Part shown: piece after piece, positions 50,391-61,772 of the stretch | Position numbering within the stretch: position 1 is the stretch's first letter | Layout: every line of letters starts with the position of its first letter | NCBI GenBank assembly: GCA_963277665.1 | Contig: OY728142.1 | Location: 9,872,001 to 9,936,000, forward strand | DNA: 64,000 nt | Reading direction: 5' to 3' | DNA from: Viscum album | Taxonomy: Eukaryota; Streptophyta; Magnoliopsida; Santalales; Viscaceae | Program-made: the position numbers and the translations under genes | Notes under the pieces: model-generated | The model's database searches: none | Told to the model about the DNA's origin: nothing | What the model saw: only the letters and a program-made list of their open reading frames with translations

Positions 50391-50968
50391 AAATAAATTG
50401 TTTCCTCACAATTTGAAATTTTTCTTCTAAAATAAAAGGTTTTAAATAGAAAATCCCTTTTTCGAAAACCCACATCAGAAGTATGGTTAATAAAATTTAC
50501 ATTTAATTAGAGGGAAAGGGAAATGAAAAAGTTTCCACAAAATTAGGATCTCAAATAGGGGAACATTTGTGTCAATTAGACACAAATAAGTAGAGGGAAA
50601 ACATAAATATTTTTAGGGAGTGACAGAGGTCATAAATCATAAACATGTGAAGAATAAATGTAAAGTTGAGGGAATTGAAGCCATAAATATATGATGATTT
50701 AAAATATCATCAGTTCAAAAAAACGTTTTATGATAAAATATTTTTTATTTAAATATAATTTTCCTAATGTTTAAAGGAACAAATACATGACATGAAGAGT
50801 TCCATCCTTTAAATATTTTCAACCACAAAATCATCTTTCACTCCAAAAGGCAATATAACTCAAAAAAATTCTATTTAACCTAATTACGTAGGGTTCCAAA
50901 AATAATAATTTATAATTCATCTATCATACCATTTTAAAAAAACTAAATAATAAATACTAGGAAATCAC
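50391..50968 (-). other. A2 interior between SINE and 3' LTR
   Basis: 578 bp, AT-rich, with no frame. It is the counterpart of A3 61885-62572. Confidence 0.45.
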
Positions 50969-51075
50969 GTAGGCCAGTGGTAGGTGATGCACTCTTGTCA
51001 CCCTTTGGTTGCAGGTTCAAGTCTCGTGGCCTTACAGAACGCGATGGGTTGTCGCCTAACCTTCCGGTTATCCTT
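50969..51075 (+). mobile_element. tRNA-derived SINE (copy 2)
   Basis: A box TAGGCCAGTGGTAGG at 50970-50984 and B box GGTTCAAGTCT at 51014-51024 are 44 bp apart, a normal Pol III internal-promoter spacing. A tail block GAACGCGATGGGTTGTCG (51037-51054) and a degraded CTTCCGGTTATCCTTATT end follow. The tail is shared with copies 1 and 3. It is on the strand opposite to A2, as in the other two copies. It is not a tRNA gene: the 3' half does not pair with the 5' end and no anticodon arm is evident. Confidence 0.85.
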
Positions 51076-51849
51076 ATTAGAAAAATAACAAAATAATATT
51101 AAGAAATGTTTTAACATTAATAAATATTATACAATGTCCAAATTAATTTATTCCAACCTTTGAACTTATCCAAAATACTTGTGTCCAAAACTCACTGTCC
51201 AAATTTTTTTAAGGAATGTCAATATAATATAATTAAGATCTCTTTTATCACATAATGACATGTGAATATATTCATCATTTATTCTATTAAAACATGCTAT
51301 CAACCTCAATTACCAAACAACTTTATTTAATACATTCATTCTCCCTTATTCCTTATAGAATAGCGAATATACTTCTTAAATCCAAAAATAATGTAAACTT
51401 CAACAAATAATTAATTACTTCCAAGGTAGTCAAGAATATCAAATATAATTTTTCCAAATAAATCATCTATTAATACAAAATCTTTACCTCAGTATCATGA
51501 CTATTTTATGTGTTATATTTACCTTAACCATATATGTTCCAAAAATGACTAACTTGCTATTAAGTCACTTTTCATGGAACCACATAATCTCTAATCCTTA
51601 ATGAAACAGTATTGCAATACTATCCTTATATACTCTATAATTATTAAAAATTGTAAATCATTAATACAATACTCAACTGAAACAATTATTTAATAACAAC
51701 ATAAGAACACTAGTCATTCCTTCTCATCTACAGTAGTATCATAACTTTATTATTATCCAATAGCATCATTTGGGGCATACATTGATGATTTAGATATTGA
51801 TTCATGTAGTGTTCCAACACCTTGAATATTAATCATATTACATTTTAAA
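51076..51849 (-). other. A2 interior between gag remnant and SINE
   Basis: AT-rich. The part next to the SINE (51076-51230) aligns with A1 80-215 (for example CCAAAATACTTGTGTCC here, CTAAAATACTTCGGTCC there). No gene. Confidence 0.5.
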
Positions 51850-52262
51850 CATTTTTCTCACCCTTGCAATCAAGAACGTGGTGTCCTTTTTCACTAAACT
51901 TATAACATACTCGCATTCTCTTTAAACATTTACCAAAGATATTCATTCCACAGTTATCACATGTGGGAAAATATTTATTTCCCATATTCCCTTTATCAAT
52001 ATTTTTTCATCCTCTTAATTTCTTGCTTCCCTTCAAATCCATAGGTCACAGATAATTCATTACTTATCATATTAACACATGATATTTTTTCTTCATATGA
52101 TGCAGATACATTGTGGCCTATTTCACTTCTAAATGTTATCTTATGACCATGAAAGATAGGATCATTATTTATTTATGGATCATACGTATTGCTGGATTTC
52201 ACATTCCTAATATTGGGATCCATTTCTAAATGAGGACATACATTAGGTTTAATCATTTTATA
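51850..52262 (-). pseudogene. Gag nucleocapsid remnant of A2
   Basis: Around 51965-51865 the minus strand reads CDNCGMNIFGKCL, then VCYKFSEKGHHVLDCKGE. This is the plant Ty3/gypsy pattern C..CG..H.G.CL......CY.CG..GH....C, with His changed to Phe and one Cys to Phe. A3 has the matching pieces (KCFTFVKKGHHESE and CYKFKEMGNYANHF). Upstream to about 52262 lies a weak frame (a methionine at MDPNIRNVKSS, 52220) with no capsid domain seen. Confidence 0.7.
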
Positions 52263-52710
52263 ATTTATAATTCAAAAACTATAAAAACATACTTAGAATT
52301 AATTGAAGATTTACAGACATCTAGTCTTATAATCATAACATTTGTTTCTTTGCTGACATATTTACTTTTAAATCCTTCATAATGGTTTTTAAATAAAATG
52401 TTAATTATCCTAAGCATATTCCCCAGGAGTAGAAACCAAGTCTGTAGTAAGGATCATTGTTGTGTAGTAAGATACCTCAGGGAAAAGCTGAAATTCCTTA
52501 TCAGAGTTTTCACTCCTAGATACTTCTATTCCAGAACCACTTCAACTTATAGAATCCAGAAAGGGATGTATTGATTGGAAAACCCACTTAATATCTACAT
52601 TACCAAAAAATTCAGATGTTATTCTATACTAATACTCAAATTCTATCTTAGGGTAATGTTCTCTAATCATAGTTTTTCTAAATATAACATCCAAGGTTGT
52701 TGTAAAACTT
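52263..52710 (-). other. A2 leader region
   Basis: About 450 bp between PBS and the gag remnant. No capsid or other domain is recognised. It may hold decayed gag N-terminus. Confidence 0.4.
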
Positions 52711-52724
52711 TCTATGATACCAAC
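52711..52724 (-). other. Primer-binding site of A2
   Basis: On the minus strand GTTGGTATCATAGA follows the LTR end. TTGGTATCA is the standard initiator tRNA-Met PBS start. It fixes the 5' LTR boundary at 52725. Confidence 0.8.
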
Positions 52725-54279
52725 TCTAACGCCCTGACCCTAGTTACACAAAGGTCGATTCATTATTTCAATACATTTGAATGATTATAAGTAATCAATT
52801 CCCAAATTAATGATTAGTTTAGAAGTATTGGAAAATATATTACACACATGAATGTTACATTATTCATTAAAACATAAAAAACGAAATAAATAATTATTTG
52901 AGAACGCCAATATTTCCGTAGATTAACCCTCTATATCAATCATAATACACTTCATGGAATCCTAGGAAAATAGAACATAAAAAATGGGTGAGTTAAGATG
53001 CTCGGTAAGGGTAAACAATTTAGCGGAAGCTATAAACTTTGAAGGAAATATGTGTAATAAAAACAACATCCTTTTAAACATAAACTTGAACATAATTTAG
53101 AAAAAATAAATAAAACATTAAAATATTAAGATTCACATAGATATTCTACTAGTCAAATAATCACATGTAATAACTAATTTGATAATGAGGGAATGCATAA
53201 TGCCATACATCATAACCACATAGTCAAGGTCTCATGCCAATACTAAAAATAAAAAATCAACACCTTGTGGAAAACACTAATTTGTCCCATGAGACCTACC
53301 GATGCATTGAGGGGATATAGAGAACCCTGCCCATCACATAATAAGTCCAATAAATTCTTCATATGAAAAGGGTGAAACATAACATAAACATTCATATTAA
53401 AACTAGAATACGAAATATTAATACTTCAACCATAATCATTGAATGGTATAAAAACAACTCATCTATAGTCAAACATATCATAACTCATACAATACAATAT
53501 AGAACAATGTATTATAATAAATACACATCAATCATGAATAATATCTAGTAATGATGTTGACATATTTCAAATTGATCAGTAAAACTATTTGATAGAAATA
53601 TTCCTTTTTCATGAAATCATTTATTAGTCCCAAAATTTAAAAATGAATACATTTAAGATACATTATTGAATCATGGTGTCCCAAACCACTTGGAAACATT
53701 TTAATGGAATTAACATATTAAAATTCATGTCCATATAAATAAATCCCTAAAACCATTTTAAAAACATTTATATTAATGAGAATGATTTAGAAAAATAACT
53801 ATTTAAACCATTTAAAATGATTTTTTAGTTAATGAGTACTTTAATAATCACTTTGAAAACTCTTTTTCTAAACATGGACATGGATAATAAAAATGTCCCA
53901 GTTAAAACATACACATAAGGAATCTCAGATAATAATGACATTGAGGAATTAACACTTACCATGTACATTTACATAGTATAGGGTATGTTAACCTCCAGTA
54001 TAATGGAAAAATAATTTTTATTAAATTATTAAATAACCACATACATAAATATGATATCATATATGATCCTCTAATATTTCTTTATTAATAATATTTTAGT
54101 AGTATCATTACTTCGAGTTTTAACTGATTCATTTAACTATATATGTTTGGTTACAGAATCATGTTTGTTATGGATAGGATATATTTGATTCATATACAAG
54201 ATGATATTAAGTTCTTTAAACAATTTTTTTAATAATCAAATTAATATTATTCTTTAATGGTTAAGATGGGGAACGAAAT

Positions 54280-54515
54280 CTCATCACGTCATGGAGTCGG
54301 TAAGCCGTATGTACGCACGAGAGATAATATCATACTATTGATGGTGAGATTGTATGTAATTGGATGTTATATTATATATACAGAATCAATAACATGTTAT
54401 ATTTATTATTTACATCAATTATAATAATTATTATACCCATATAAAAAATGAAGTGTTGAATAATAAACTACACCACGACGTGGAGACGGTAAGTCGTACA
54501 TGCGCACGTATTGGT
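54280..54515 (-). repeat. Two leader repeats (A2 5' LTR)
   Basis: Cores at 54293-54322 (GGAGTCGGTAAGCCGTATGT then ACGCACGAG) and 54482-54512 (GGAGACGGTAAGTCGTACAT then GCGCACG) are 189 bp apart. They pair with the two in the 3' LTR. Confidence 0.8.
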
Positions 54516-54851
54516 GACTTTTTCATTCATATGATGAATAGAATAATGAATATGGTTATACCATGTTTATAATAACATATAATCCTGTATAAGGTACTGG
54601 ATTTATTATTTTGTTTTTGAAACAACAAACAAAGAGGAAGTAGAAGATGAAAAGAACATTAAAAGAGGTGATGAAGTAATTTCCTCTTCTTCGGGTTCTT
54701 TGTTTTGATTTGAACAAAATGGCTCCTTATGTTGGGTTTCTGATCAATGTAAAGACACTAGGATAAATTGAAGGTATTTCTTAGGATATTGGAGAAGGTT
54801 TTGGCCAATACAAAAAAAATTAGAGGTGTTAATTTAAGAGTAGTGGATGTG

Positions 54852-54866
54852 CCCTTTTATAAGTGA
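54852..54866 (-). promoter_or_regulatory. TATA box of A2 5' LTR
   Basis: On the minus strand CACTTATAAAAGGGCACA, matching the other A LTRs. Confidence 0.7.
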
Positions 54867-56919
54867 GGTGAGGGTCACTTTAAGAAAAGATTGAAATATT
54901 AATTTATTGTAAAATAATTTTCATTTTATAATAGCTCCAAATATATTTATTTCTATTATACGGTGGTATAGTTCTAAGTCCTCTCAACCAATAGGTTTGA
55001 AACAAGTTTAGGTCACCATATTAACCTTATATTTTAGATTTAACCCTTTGATAAATAGTTTCACTTTTACCATGTCTTCTTGTATTACTACAATAAATGG
55101 TTAATAAAAATACGATAAAATGACAAGATAATATAAAGTGGTTAATTAGTGAAAAATATATCATTACATAAGTCCTTTGTCTTACCCTTATATTTTTTTT
55201 ACAATTAAATTATTTAATAAAAAGGTATTTGTTTTAAAAACTCATTTATGTCATATTTGACACTATTTAGTATTTGGTTTTTTTAATGTCATAAAAACAT
55301 GATTACCTGGAACAAAATTCATTTAATCAACCCAAAAATGTTATTTTAACCTATAAAATTCGTGTAATGCATCCAAAGACTCAATTTACATTTTTTTAAA
55401 TATTTATAACATCAATTCTTATACTCTTTCATTAATAAGGTAATTACTACATCGTCATTGTGTCATACATAAATTTAGTTATATAATGTCTAAAAAATAT
55501 AAATAAAATTCCATGATGTATGAAATCTTTTTATATTTATATTGAATATTTATAGACGAATTTATCATTTTTATAACTCTATATTAAAAATGGATTAGTT
55601 GTTAAAATTAAAATTTAACACTTTTAACTCATCTTTAAATAAAATATTATAAATGTCCTAATCTAATCAATGTTGGTAAAAAAGGATCATATATTTTTCC
55701 TACTGTTTTTTTGGTTTATATATTATAATCTAATAGAATTATGACATGTGTTGGGGTAATTTTCATATTATTTTTACCATTAATTACTCTATTTAATTTG
55801 AACTGTGGTAAATAAAATTCAAAATTTACTATTCAACAAAAAAAATTTTTATCCTATTGAACCACATTTTACTTAATGATTTCAATCATTTCTCTTGGAT
55901 TTTAGAAATTCTATTCACAGAATTAGTAAAATTATTTTTTACGTGAATTTGCAAATGTGCCTAGAAGGTGGGTAAAAGAAATTAAACAGGTCAATAAAAT
56001 TTTATATATCTAATATTATTATAAAATTAATCCAATGAATTACATTGGACTAACATAAGTATTATTTATCTATTTTTACATTAAAAAAATTAAAATTAAA
56101 ATATTAATTATTTAAATAAAAATTCATTTATAAATACTATTCATCAAAAATTGAATGTTTCAGAAAAATACAAAAAATTAACTCTAATATAATTTTGATA
56201 TTCCAAATTCATAAAAGCTATAAATTTTACTAAATTTAAAACATATAATTTTTATTTATTAATTTAAATTTAATTCTTGTTGTCATAACCAGAAAGCAGG
56301 TTTTGATGAATTAAACACTATCGAAATATTGGCATGGTGTTTATGTCCAATTTAAATATGAAATTACTTACAATGACCTAAAATATATTAAATGATAAAA
56401 ATATAATCTAATTATACTTTAAAACTACTCAAATTTGTAATTTATCATTAGAAATTATTTTCATTAAAAAGTTTGTTTTCAATAACTATTTAGTATTTTC
56501 ATTATTCATTAAAATATGAAAGTTATCAGAAAAGTACCTAAAATATATCCAAACTAAATTCTTATGTCCAGATTCTAAAGAAAATTTAATATAATTAAAT
56601 TGAATATATATAAAAGTGACCAATATTGGATTTAAAAAGTGTTTGACATTAAAAGGGTGAAAACTGTATTTTTGAAAAATACATCTTTTATCTGAAAAAT
56701 TTAATTTTTCCTTATATTATGTATAAGAAATACAAAATATAAATGTTGAAATTATATTTGACATATAAAAAATTGAAAATGTGTTTAATACTATTCATGA
56801 ACACTTTTTAAATAGTTATATTGGTAGGTCATGATGTTCTTGAACTCCATGTTGCCTGTTGCGCAAGTTATTAAATTACTTTTAAGAGATAACGTACTGT
56901 GAAATATTGGGGTGTTAAA

Positions 56920-56924
56920 GTTGA
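56920..56924 (+). repeat. Target-site duplication, right copy, of A2
   Basis: GTTGA, pairing with TTTGA at 46156-46160. Confidence 0.6.
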
Positions 56925-57748
56925 TAATTTATAAGGATTCCATATTCATTGATTTTAAAAGGAAGGACATTGGAATCATATGGGAAGAAACATAATATTT
57001 TCATTCTCAAATGATTTCTCAACCATCCCTTTTGGAAATGATAAATGATGCTCAAAGGATGATGTATAAGTTAAAAATAAAGTGGAAGCTATCATAAAAT
57101 ATAAATCCTTAGATCTCAAAAATAGTTAATATTGAAATGCAATATTTAGGTCAGGACTAGGTATACAATAAAATATTGAGGTAAAGAAGGATATTATTAA
57201 TGATTCACATATCTCAACCTTTTTTATCAACCTAGAGAGCACCAATATGTATCTAAATTTCCATAAGTTCCATTGGAGGGAAAATATAAATAAAAATATC
57301 ATATAATATACATCAAAGTTCTTTTTATATTAGAAAGTTATGTTTGAAATGAAAAATTATAATTAGATGATGAAACCATTACCCATACCTACATGTAAAT
57401 GAAATTACATAAAAATAGAATTTCTTAAAGGTATTATAAAGACATTCAGCGGGAAAAATTGATATATGATTTGTGGTGTATCATCTTATGAAGGTTGATC
57501 ACTTCATTGAAATTTGATAGGGCTTCTCAATCGATCAAATTTCATGGATGTACATCATTGAATTGGTGAGGCTTTATGGAATACCATTATTAATTGTATC
57601 TTATAAAGAGACAAGATTTACCTCAAAGTTTTGGAATCATCTCTAACATGATCTAAACACTGATTTGACCATAATTATAATTTATAACACCAAATAGATC
57701 TACAATCAAAATGGATAATTCAGATACTAGAAGACATGCTAATAGAAT
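56920..57748 (+). pseudogene. Pol of element C, second part: integrase
   Basis: It continues C's frame after the A2 insertion. Recognisable integrase core pieces are WCIIL/MKVDHFIEI at about 57470-57515 (for VIVDRLTKSAHFI), then YIIELVRLYGIPLLIVSYKE with TRFTSKFWNHL at 57555-57640 (for I..LYGVP.SIVSDR...FTS.FW..L; the catalytic SDR Asp is now Tyr). HQIDLQSKWIIQILEDML at 57687-57740 stands for HPQTDGQSER.I.TLEDML and keeps the second-half glutamate. The N-terminal zinc-binding part is badly decayed. It is cut at 57748 by a CACTA terminus, so the chromodomain is missing. Confidence 0.85.
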
Positions 57749-58345
57749 CACTAGTAGAAAAATAGTCTTTAACGTTGAAAATTTGACATTAGTTTTTCAT
57801 AAATTACCTAAAATATGGTTGTGGAGACTTTTTGGTGTTAGTTTTTCTTTAAATGTATCCAAAAGGTAAAAAAGATTATTTTGTGTGTCGATTTTTTTAA
57901 GAACCGACACCAAAAATTATAAAAAAATTATTTTTGGATTCAGTTTAAAATAACTGATGCCAATAAATTAATTTATTTTACAAGGTTTTATATTATTTTA
58001 TAACATTCAAATTGAATGGGTGTGTAGCTAAAATGGAGTTGCGAATTAAAAGTTATGGATGTTGGAAGTCAATCTTCTCTATGGGAAGTCCTAAATAATA
58101 CAAAATTTCAAAAGACATAACGTTCAATTTGTAACTACATTTTAGATCCATGACTACTCAAATCGAATCTTATGAAATTCTATAAAACATTTTAGAAAAA
58201 ATGTAATTTTTTGTGTCAGTTTTTATGAAAAACAATGCCAAAACTATTTTTTTAGTTTTTGGCATCGGTTTTAAAAAAACCCAAACATGTTTTTTTAATT
58301 TTTTAGATAGTCTATTTAAAAACTAAAACCAAACATTTTTTTTTA
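57749..58345 (+). mobile_element. CACTA terminal fragment with inverted subterminal repeats
   Basis: It starts CACTAGTAGAAAAATAGTC, the classic plant CACTA end, immediately after C's integrase. It contains several short inverted motifs of the GTGTCG...CGACAC type: TGTGTCGATT...GAACCGACACC at 57884-57911, TTGTGTCAGTT...ACAATGCCAAA near 58212-58245, and TTTGGCATCGGTTTT near 58257. No matching right end is found before A3's LTR resumes at about 58346, so it is one end of a larger element or was trimmed by deletion. The subterminal motif differs from the 12287 element, so it is a second family. Confidence 0.7.
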
Positions 58346-59793
58346 CCTTTTGACAAATGAAAGGGTAATATAAAGTCATAAGTGAATAATATATAATATC
58401 ATAAATATTATTATGGTTCTATTATAAGTTAATAATATGTTTCAACCCACTATAGAGGAGTCTCAAACATATTTGGAATAAATTGGATATAAGGTAAGGG
58501 ATAATTATTTCAATCTCGTTCTTATATGAGATTGTTTATTTGTAAGTATTTACTAGGGTTATGTTTATCATCCATGTCCATGTTTTCTCAAAATGTTTTC
58601 ATAAAAATAGTCCTATTATTCCATGTATTTTTAAAGTCATTTTTACCCTTTTATGACTTTTACCACAAGGTATGGATGGAATCTTTTATTTTGTTTACCA
58701 TACGAGGTACTTTTTGACTTTTCCGGCAAAAGAATGAGGATAATGTTTTTTTAACTTATACAGCATGAACGGATTTTTACGGTTTAGTAAAGACATATTT
58801 TCATGAATCTTCTTCTAATTGATTTCATGATTATTTTCAACAAAATCCTTTTCTTTTAAAATTAAATAGCATTTGGTGAAAAGAAAATGGTTTTGAAGAA
58901 GAAAGGAGAATTTTCTCAAGAATTCATTTCAAGTGTTTTATCAAAACGATTTCCCATATAAGATGACATTATTTAGTATGATTATGTTTCTTGTATAATG
59001 ACTCTATTATTTACATGGTTTTATTTTTCTTATGATGAAATAATATACATTTGATTTATATGGATTATTTTATGATGGGATGATGTTTATGAAACCCATT
59101 TTATTCTTTGGGTTATGATGAATGATTTACGTTTATTTTGGGGAACACATAAGAATGATTTCATTATGAGATGGTTGGGACCTATATATCCCCAAAATTA
59201 ATTGGGTATTTATATCTCATGAGATAGACATGGCTGGAACGGTAAGTAAAATCAGGTTTAGTAATATAGGGCTGGAATGGCTGGTAAACCCGGTTCAGTA
59301 ATGGACTTTGTCCACTATGATGGTCTTGGAAATAATTCCTTGCCTAATATGGAAATAATATCATGTGATTAATGGTTTGACATAATTAAATGTTTTATTA
59401 CCATGATATTTTATTATGATTAATGTTCCTTTCTGATCTATGCCTTATGTACTGCCAAGATTTATGTCTTTACTCATGTTTTATGTTCATGTTTTTACAT
59501 TCAAATGTTTATGGATTGTTTGATGTTCTCCATGTTTACCCTTACTGAGCATTTTAGCTCACCCATTTTATGTTTTCTTTTCCCCAGGATATATATAAAG
59601 GTTTTAGGTATGAATAAAAGGGGACAAACGTTATGGGAGATGTTGAAGATATTTCACCATGATTAGAAGATTTTGTTCTGAGTTTCCAAAGACTCTAAAC
59701 AATTACGGTTTTTGGGTGTATTTTTTTGTTATGTATTAAGTATTTTGTAAAAGTAATGTAACATCCATGTATGTCAATCTTTGGTTCTGTACA
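58346..59793 (+). repeat. 5' LTR of A3, 3' third only
   Basis: It matches A1's LTR reversed. Examples are AAAGGGGTAATATAAAGTCA-like sequence at 58363 (A1 about 2790), TACGAGGTACTTTTTGACTT at 58702 (A1 2453-2472 reversed), and the ACCCTTACTGAGCATTTTAG block at 59538 with CTCACCCA (A1 about 1630). It ends TTCTGTACA at 59793 before the PBS. The first ~2.7 kb, with TATA and leader repeats, is missing at the junction with the CACTA fragment. Confidence 0.85.
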
Positions 59794-59794
59794 G

Positions 59795-59811
59795 TTGGTA
59801 TCAAATTATAG
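59795..59811 (+). other. Primer-binding site of A3
   Basis: TTGGTATCAAATTATAG one base after the LTR end. The first nine bases match the initiator tRNA-Met PBS and the rest is decayed from AGAGC. Confidence 0.8.
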
Positions 59812-60051
59812 GTTTAGTTAACCTTTGGAAACTAGGATGCAAAGTTTTTAGTGAGATCTCTAGAGATATTTCTATGGATTGTCTACGGATTTCCTTATGG
59901 TTAAGTATAAGTATAGGTTATAGTACTATAATTATGGTAAAAATCATAGAATTAATCTTAAGATATTAGATATTGAAGATACTCCCCCTTTATTATGTGG
60001 TTTTCCTACCATGATTTTTCCTCTCACACTATTCTTTTTGGGTTTTTGATA

Positions 60052-61130
60052 ATGGCTGGAACCCGAAGGTTCTATGTTAATGATCAATGCACTGGGAAAT
60101 TCAATGATTGTCCTCCTGAAAAAACCAATGTTATAGGATATGGAGTGAAAAATATTATTTCTATACTTACACAAGCTATGAATCATTCTGAACTTCCAAA
60201 TGAGAAAACAAGGGAACAATATTCTATTGAGTCCTTCTTGGGGAAACGTCCACCTTCTTTCAGTGGGTCTTTTGATCCACTTGTTGGTGAACAATAGATC
60301 GATACCATTGAAAATATATTTTCCATACATCATTATTCTGAAAATTAAAAGGTCGTTTTTGATATTTACCATTTTTAAGGGGAAGCATACCATTGGTGTA
60401 CTCTAATTATGAATACAAGGCCCCAAGATAAAATTTAATCCATGGAATGGGACTAGTTCAAGAACATGTTTTTTAATAAGTACTTCCCAATTATTCTTTG
60501 AAAAAATATGGAAAAACTGTTCCCTGAGTTTAAGAAAAAGGATGATTAATTTTTTGGTTTATAAAAGGATAATTTTACGAGGCTTTCAAGGTATGCATCT
60601 GGCTTTATCATCCAACCTGAAAGTAAAGTTGATCGATTCTTCAGTGGCTTAAAACCAAGTCTTCGAATGGAATTAGCTATAAGAGACTTTAGTATCTATG
60701 AAGAAATTGTGTTTTGTGCTATCAATGATGAAATTAAAGTTAGTGTTACATATCCATCTCATTTTTTTGACATGAAACCAAAGATAGAGTTCAAAAAAAT
60801 CTCAAAACAATGGTGAAAAGAAGACGAATGTTTCGTTATGCTCAAATTATGGAAAAAAGAATGGAGGAGACTATCTTAAAGGGACTAGAAAATGTTTTAC
60901 GTTTGTAAAAAAAGGTCATCATGAATCTGAGTGTCAAAATAATGGGAAAAAGGAAGCTAATGATGTGAATAGAGAAAAGACTACATAGAACGCTCCACCA
61001 ACACTTCAATGCTACAAGTTCAAGGAAATGGGGAATTATGCTAACCACTTCCCTAATACAGGGGTTAATGATGATCGACATAAACAACCTGTTAAGGAAA
61101 AGGACAAGGGTAATTAAAATTCAATCACTA
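60052..61130 (+). pseudogene. Gag remnant of A3: capsid and zinc knuckles
   Basis: It opens MAGTRRFYVNDQCTGKFND and stays open to 60297 (SFLGKRPPSFSGSFDPLVGE, the (F)....PP.F.G..DPL...W start of a plant gag capsid). It then continues with stops: GEAYHWC near 60380, LSRYASGFIIQPESKVDRFF at 60577-60636 followed by SGLKPSLRMEL (YA..L....E.KV.RF..GL...IR..L). Two decayed knuckles follow: KCFTFVKKGHHESE (60890-60932) and CYKFKEMGNYANHFP (61009-61053). Capsid plus nucleocapsid is what a LARD might retain. Stops are mainly TAA, TAG and TGA explained by C-to-T change. Confidence 0.8.
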
Positions 61131-61772
61131 TTGGTGATTTGGAATATGACAATGAAGTGGTGTAATGATTAATTGTATATGCAACAGGATTCCAAAATAT
61201 TGTTGGGGATCTTAATTTGTAGTATTATGGAATATTGGAATATCTATGTTTTGGTTTTCAATAATTGTGTGGTACCAGTAACCATGAAAAGTGATTGAAA
61301 TATTTTTGGAAAGAAGATGATATGTGCATAATTAAGGGATATGAAGAAAATAATATGTTTGATATTATTAATGATCTCATGACTGATATAAGGACAAAGT
61401 GACGTCATGGTTTGAGTATATAGAAATTTTGGGATTTTGGTATGTGGAAATAATTAACTTTTGACAACATTCATGTTTTCACAAAGGTTCTATGGTAATT
61501 AATGTTTCAATAGAATACATAATTAAGGTATTCACATATTTGGAATATGAACAACAAGATATATCTTATGATATATGGGGGATAAATGATGGTATTCACA
61601 TTCTTGGTAGATGACCTCTCTAGTAATATTTTTCTTTATACTGTGAGATTGGACATAAGTATTTTAGATAAGCCTAAAGGTTGGAATAGATTAAGTTATA
61701 AATCATATAGTTTTGTTTAAGAATATACATTTTTGATATTATTTCTGAAATGTTATAATAGTATAGTTTTAG
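61131..61772 (+). other. A3 interior between gag and SINE
   Basis: No frame. Aligns with A1 80-660 reversed (for example TTTTTGGAAAGAAGATGATA at 61300, AAAGTAGATGATATGCAC in A1). Confidence 0.6.

Larger units (their letters stand above)
46161..56919 (-). mobile_element. Complete non-autonomous large-LTR element A2 (LARD-like)
   Basis: Read on the minus strand: 5' LTR (56919-52725), PBS (52724-52711), a 2.35-kb interior with a zinc-knuckle remnant and an antisense SINE, a polypurine tract (50390-50378), and a 3' LTR (50377-46161). Total 10.76 kb, four-fifths of it LTR. There is no protease, RT or integrase, so mobility would depend on a partner. It sits between RNase H and integrase of element C with a near-perfect 5-bp duplication. 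The two LTRs differ extensively by eye, so insertion is old. Confidence 0.9.
52725..56919 (-). repeat. 5' LTR of A2 (4.2 kb)
   Basis: Minus-strand start TTTAACACCCCAATATTTC at 56919 (first bases decayed from TGTAACACC), ending at 52725 next to the PBS. It aligns with 46161-50377 throughout: the CCCTGACCCTAGTTA edge, GTAAGGGTAAACAA (53006), two leader repeats, TATA box, and the same A/T-rich 5' third. By eye roughly a quarter to a third of bases differ in the first 300 bp compared. Confidence 0.9.
41231..57748 (+). mobile_element. Autonomous-type Ty3/gypsy element C, interrupted by A2
   Basis: On the plus strand: LTR (41231-42955), gag (43190-44130), protease, RT and RNase H (44330-46160), a 10.8-kb interruption by A2, then integrase (56920-57748), where a CACTA terminus cuts it off. 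The domain order PR-RT-RH-INT and the residue matches are those of plant chromovirus-type (Tekay/Del-like) elements. The chromodomain and 3' LTR are not present. All frames are heavily broken. It is the oldest element in its nest. Confidence 0.85.

Noticed and set aside
50969..51045. Possible functional tRNA gene
   Set aside because: A and B boxes are present, but the ends do not pair into an acceptor stem and a shared non-tRNA tail follows. Two further copies show it is a SINE.
41231..57748. Endogenous pararetrovirus as an explanation for the RT
   Set aside because: RT, RNase H and then integrase, with an LTR and PBS nearby, fit Ty3/gypsy. No movement or coat protein was seen.
59944..60393. 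149-codon minus-strand frame
   Set aside because: It lies antisense to the clear gag frame of A3 (60052 onward) and has no recognisable domain.
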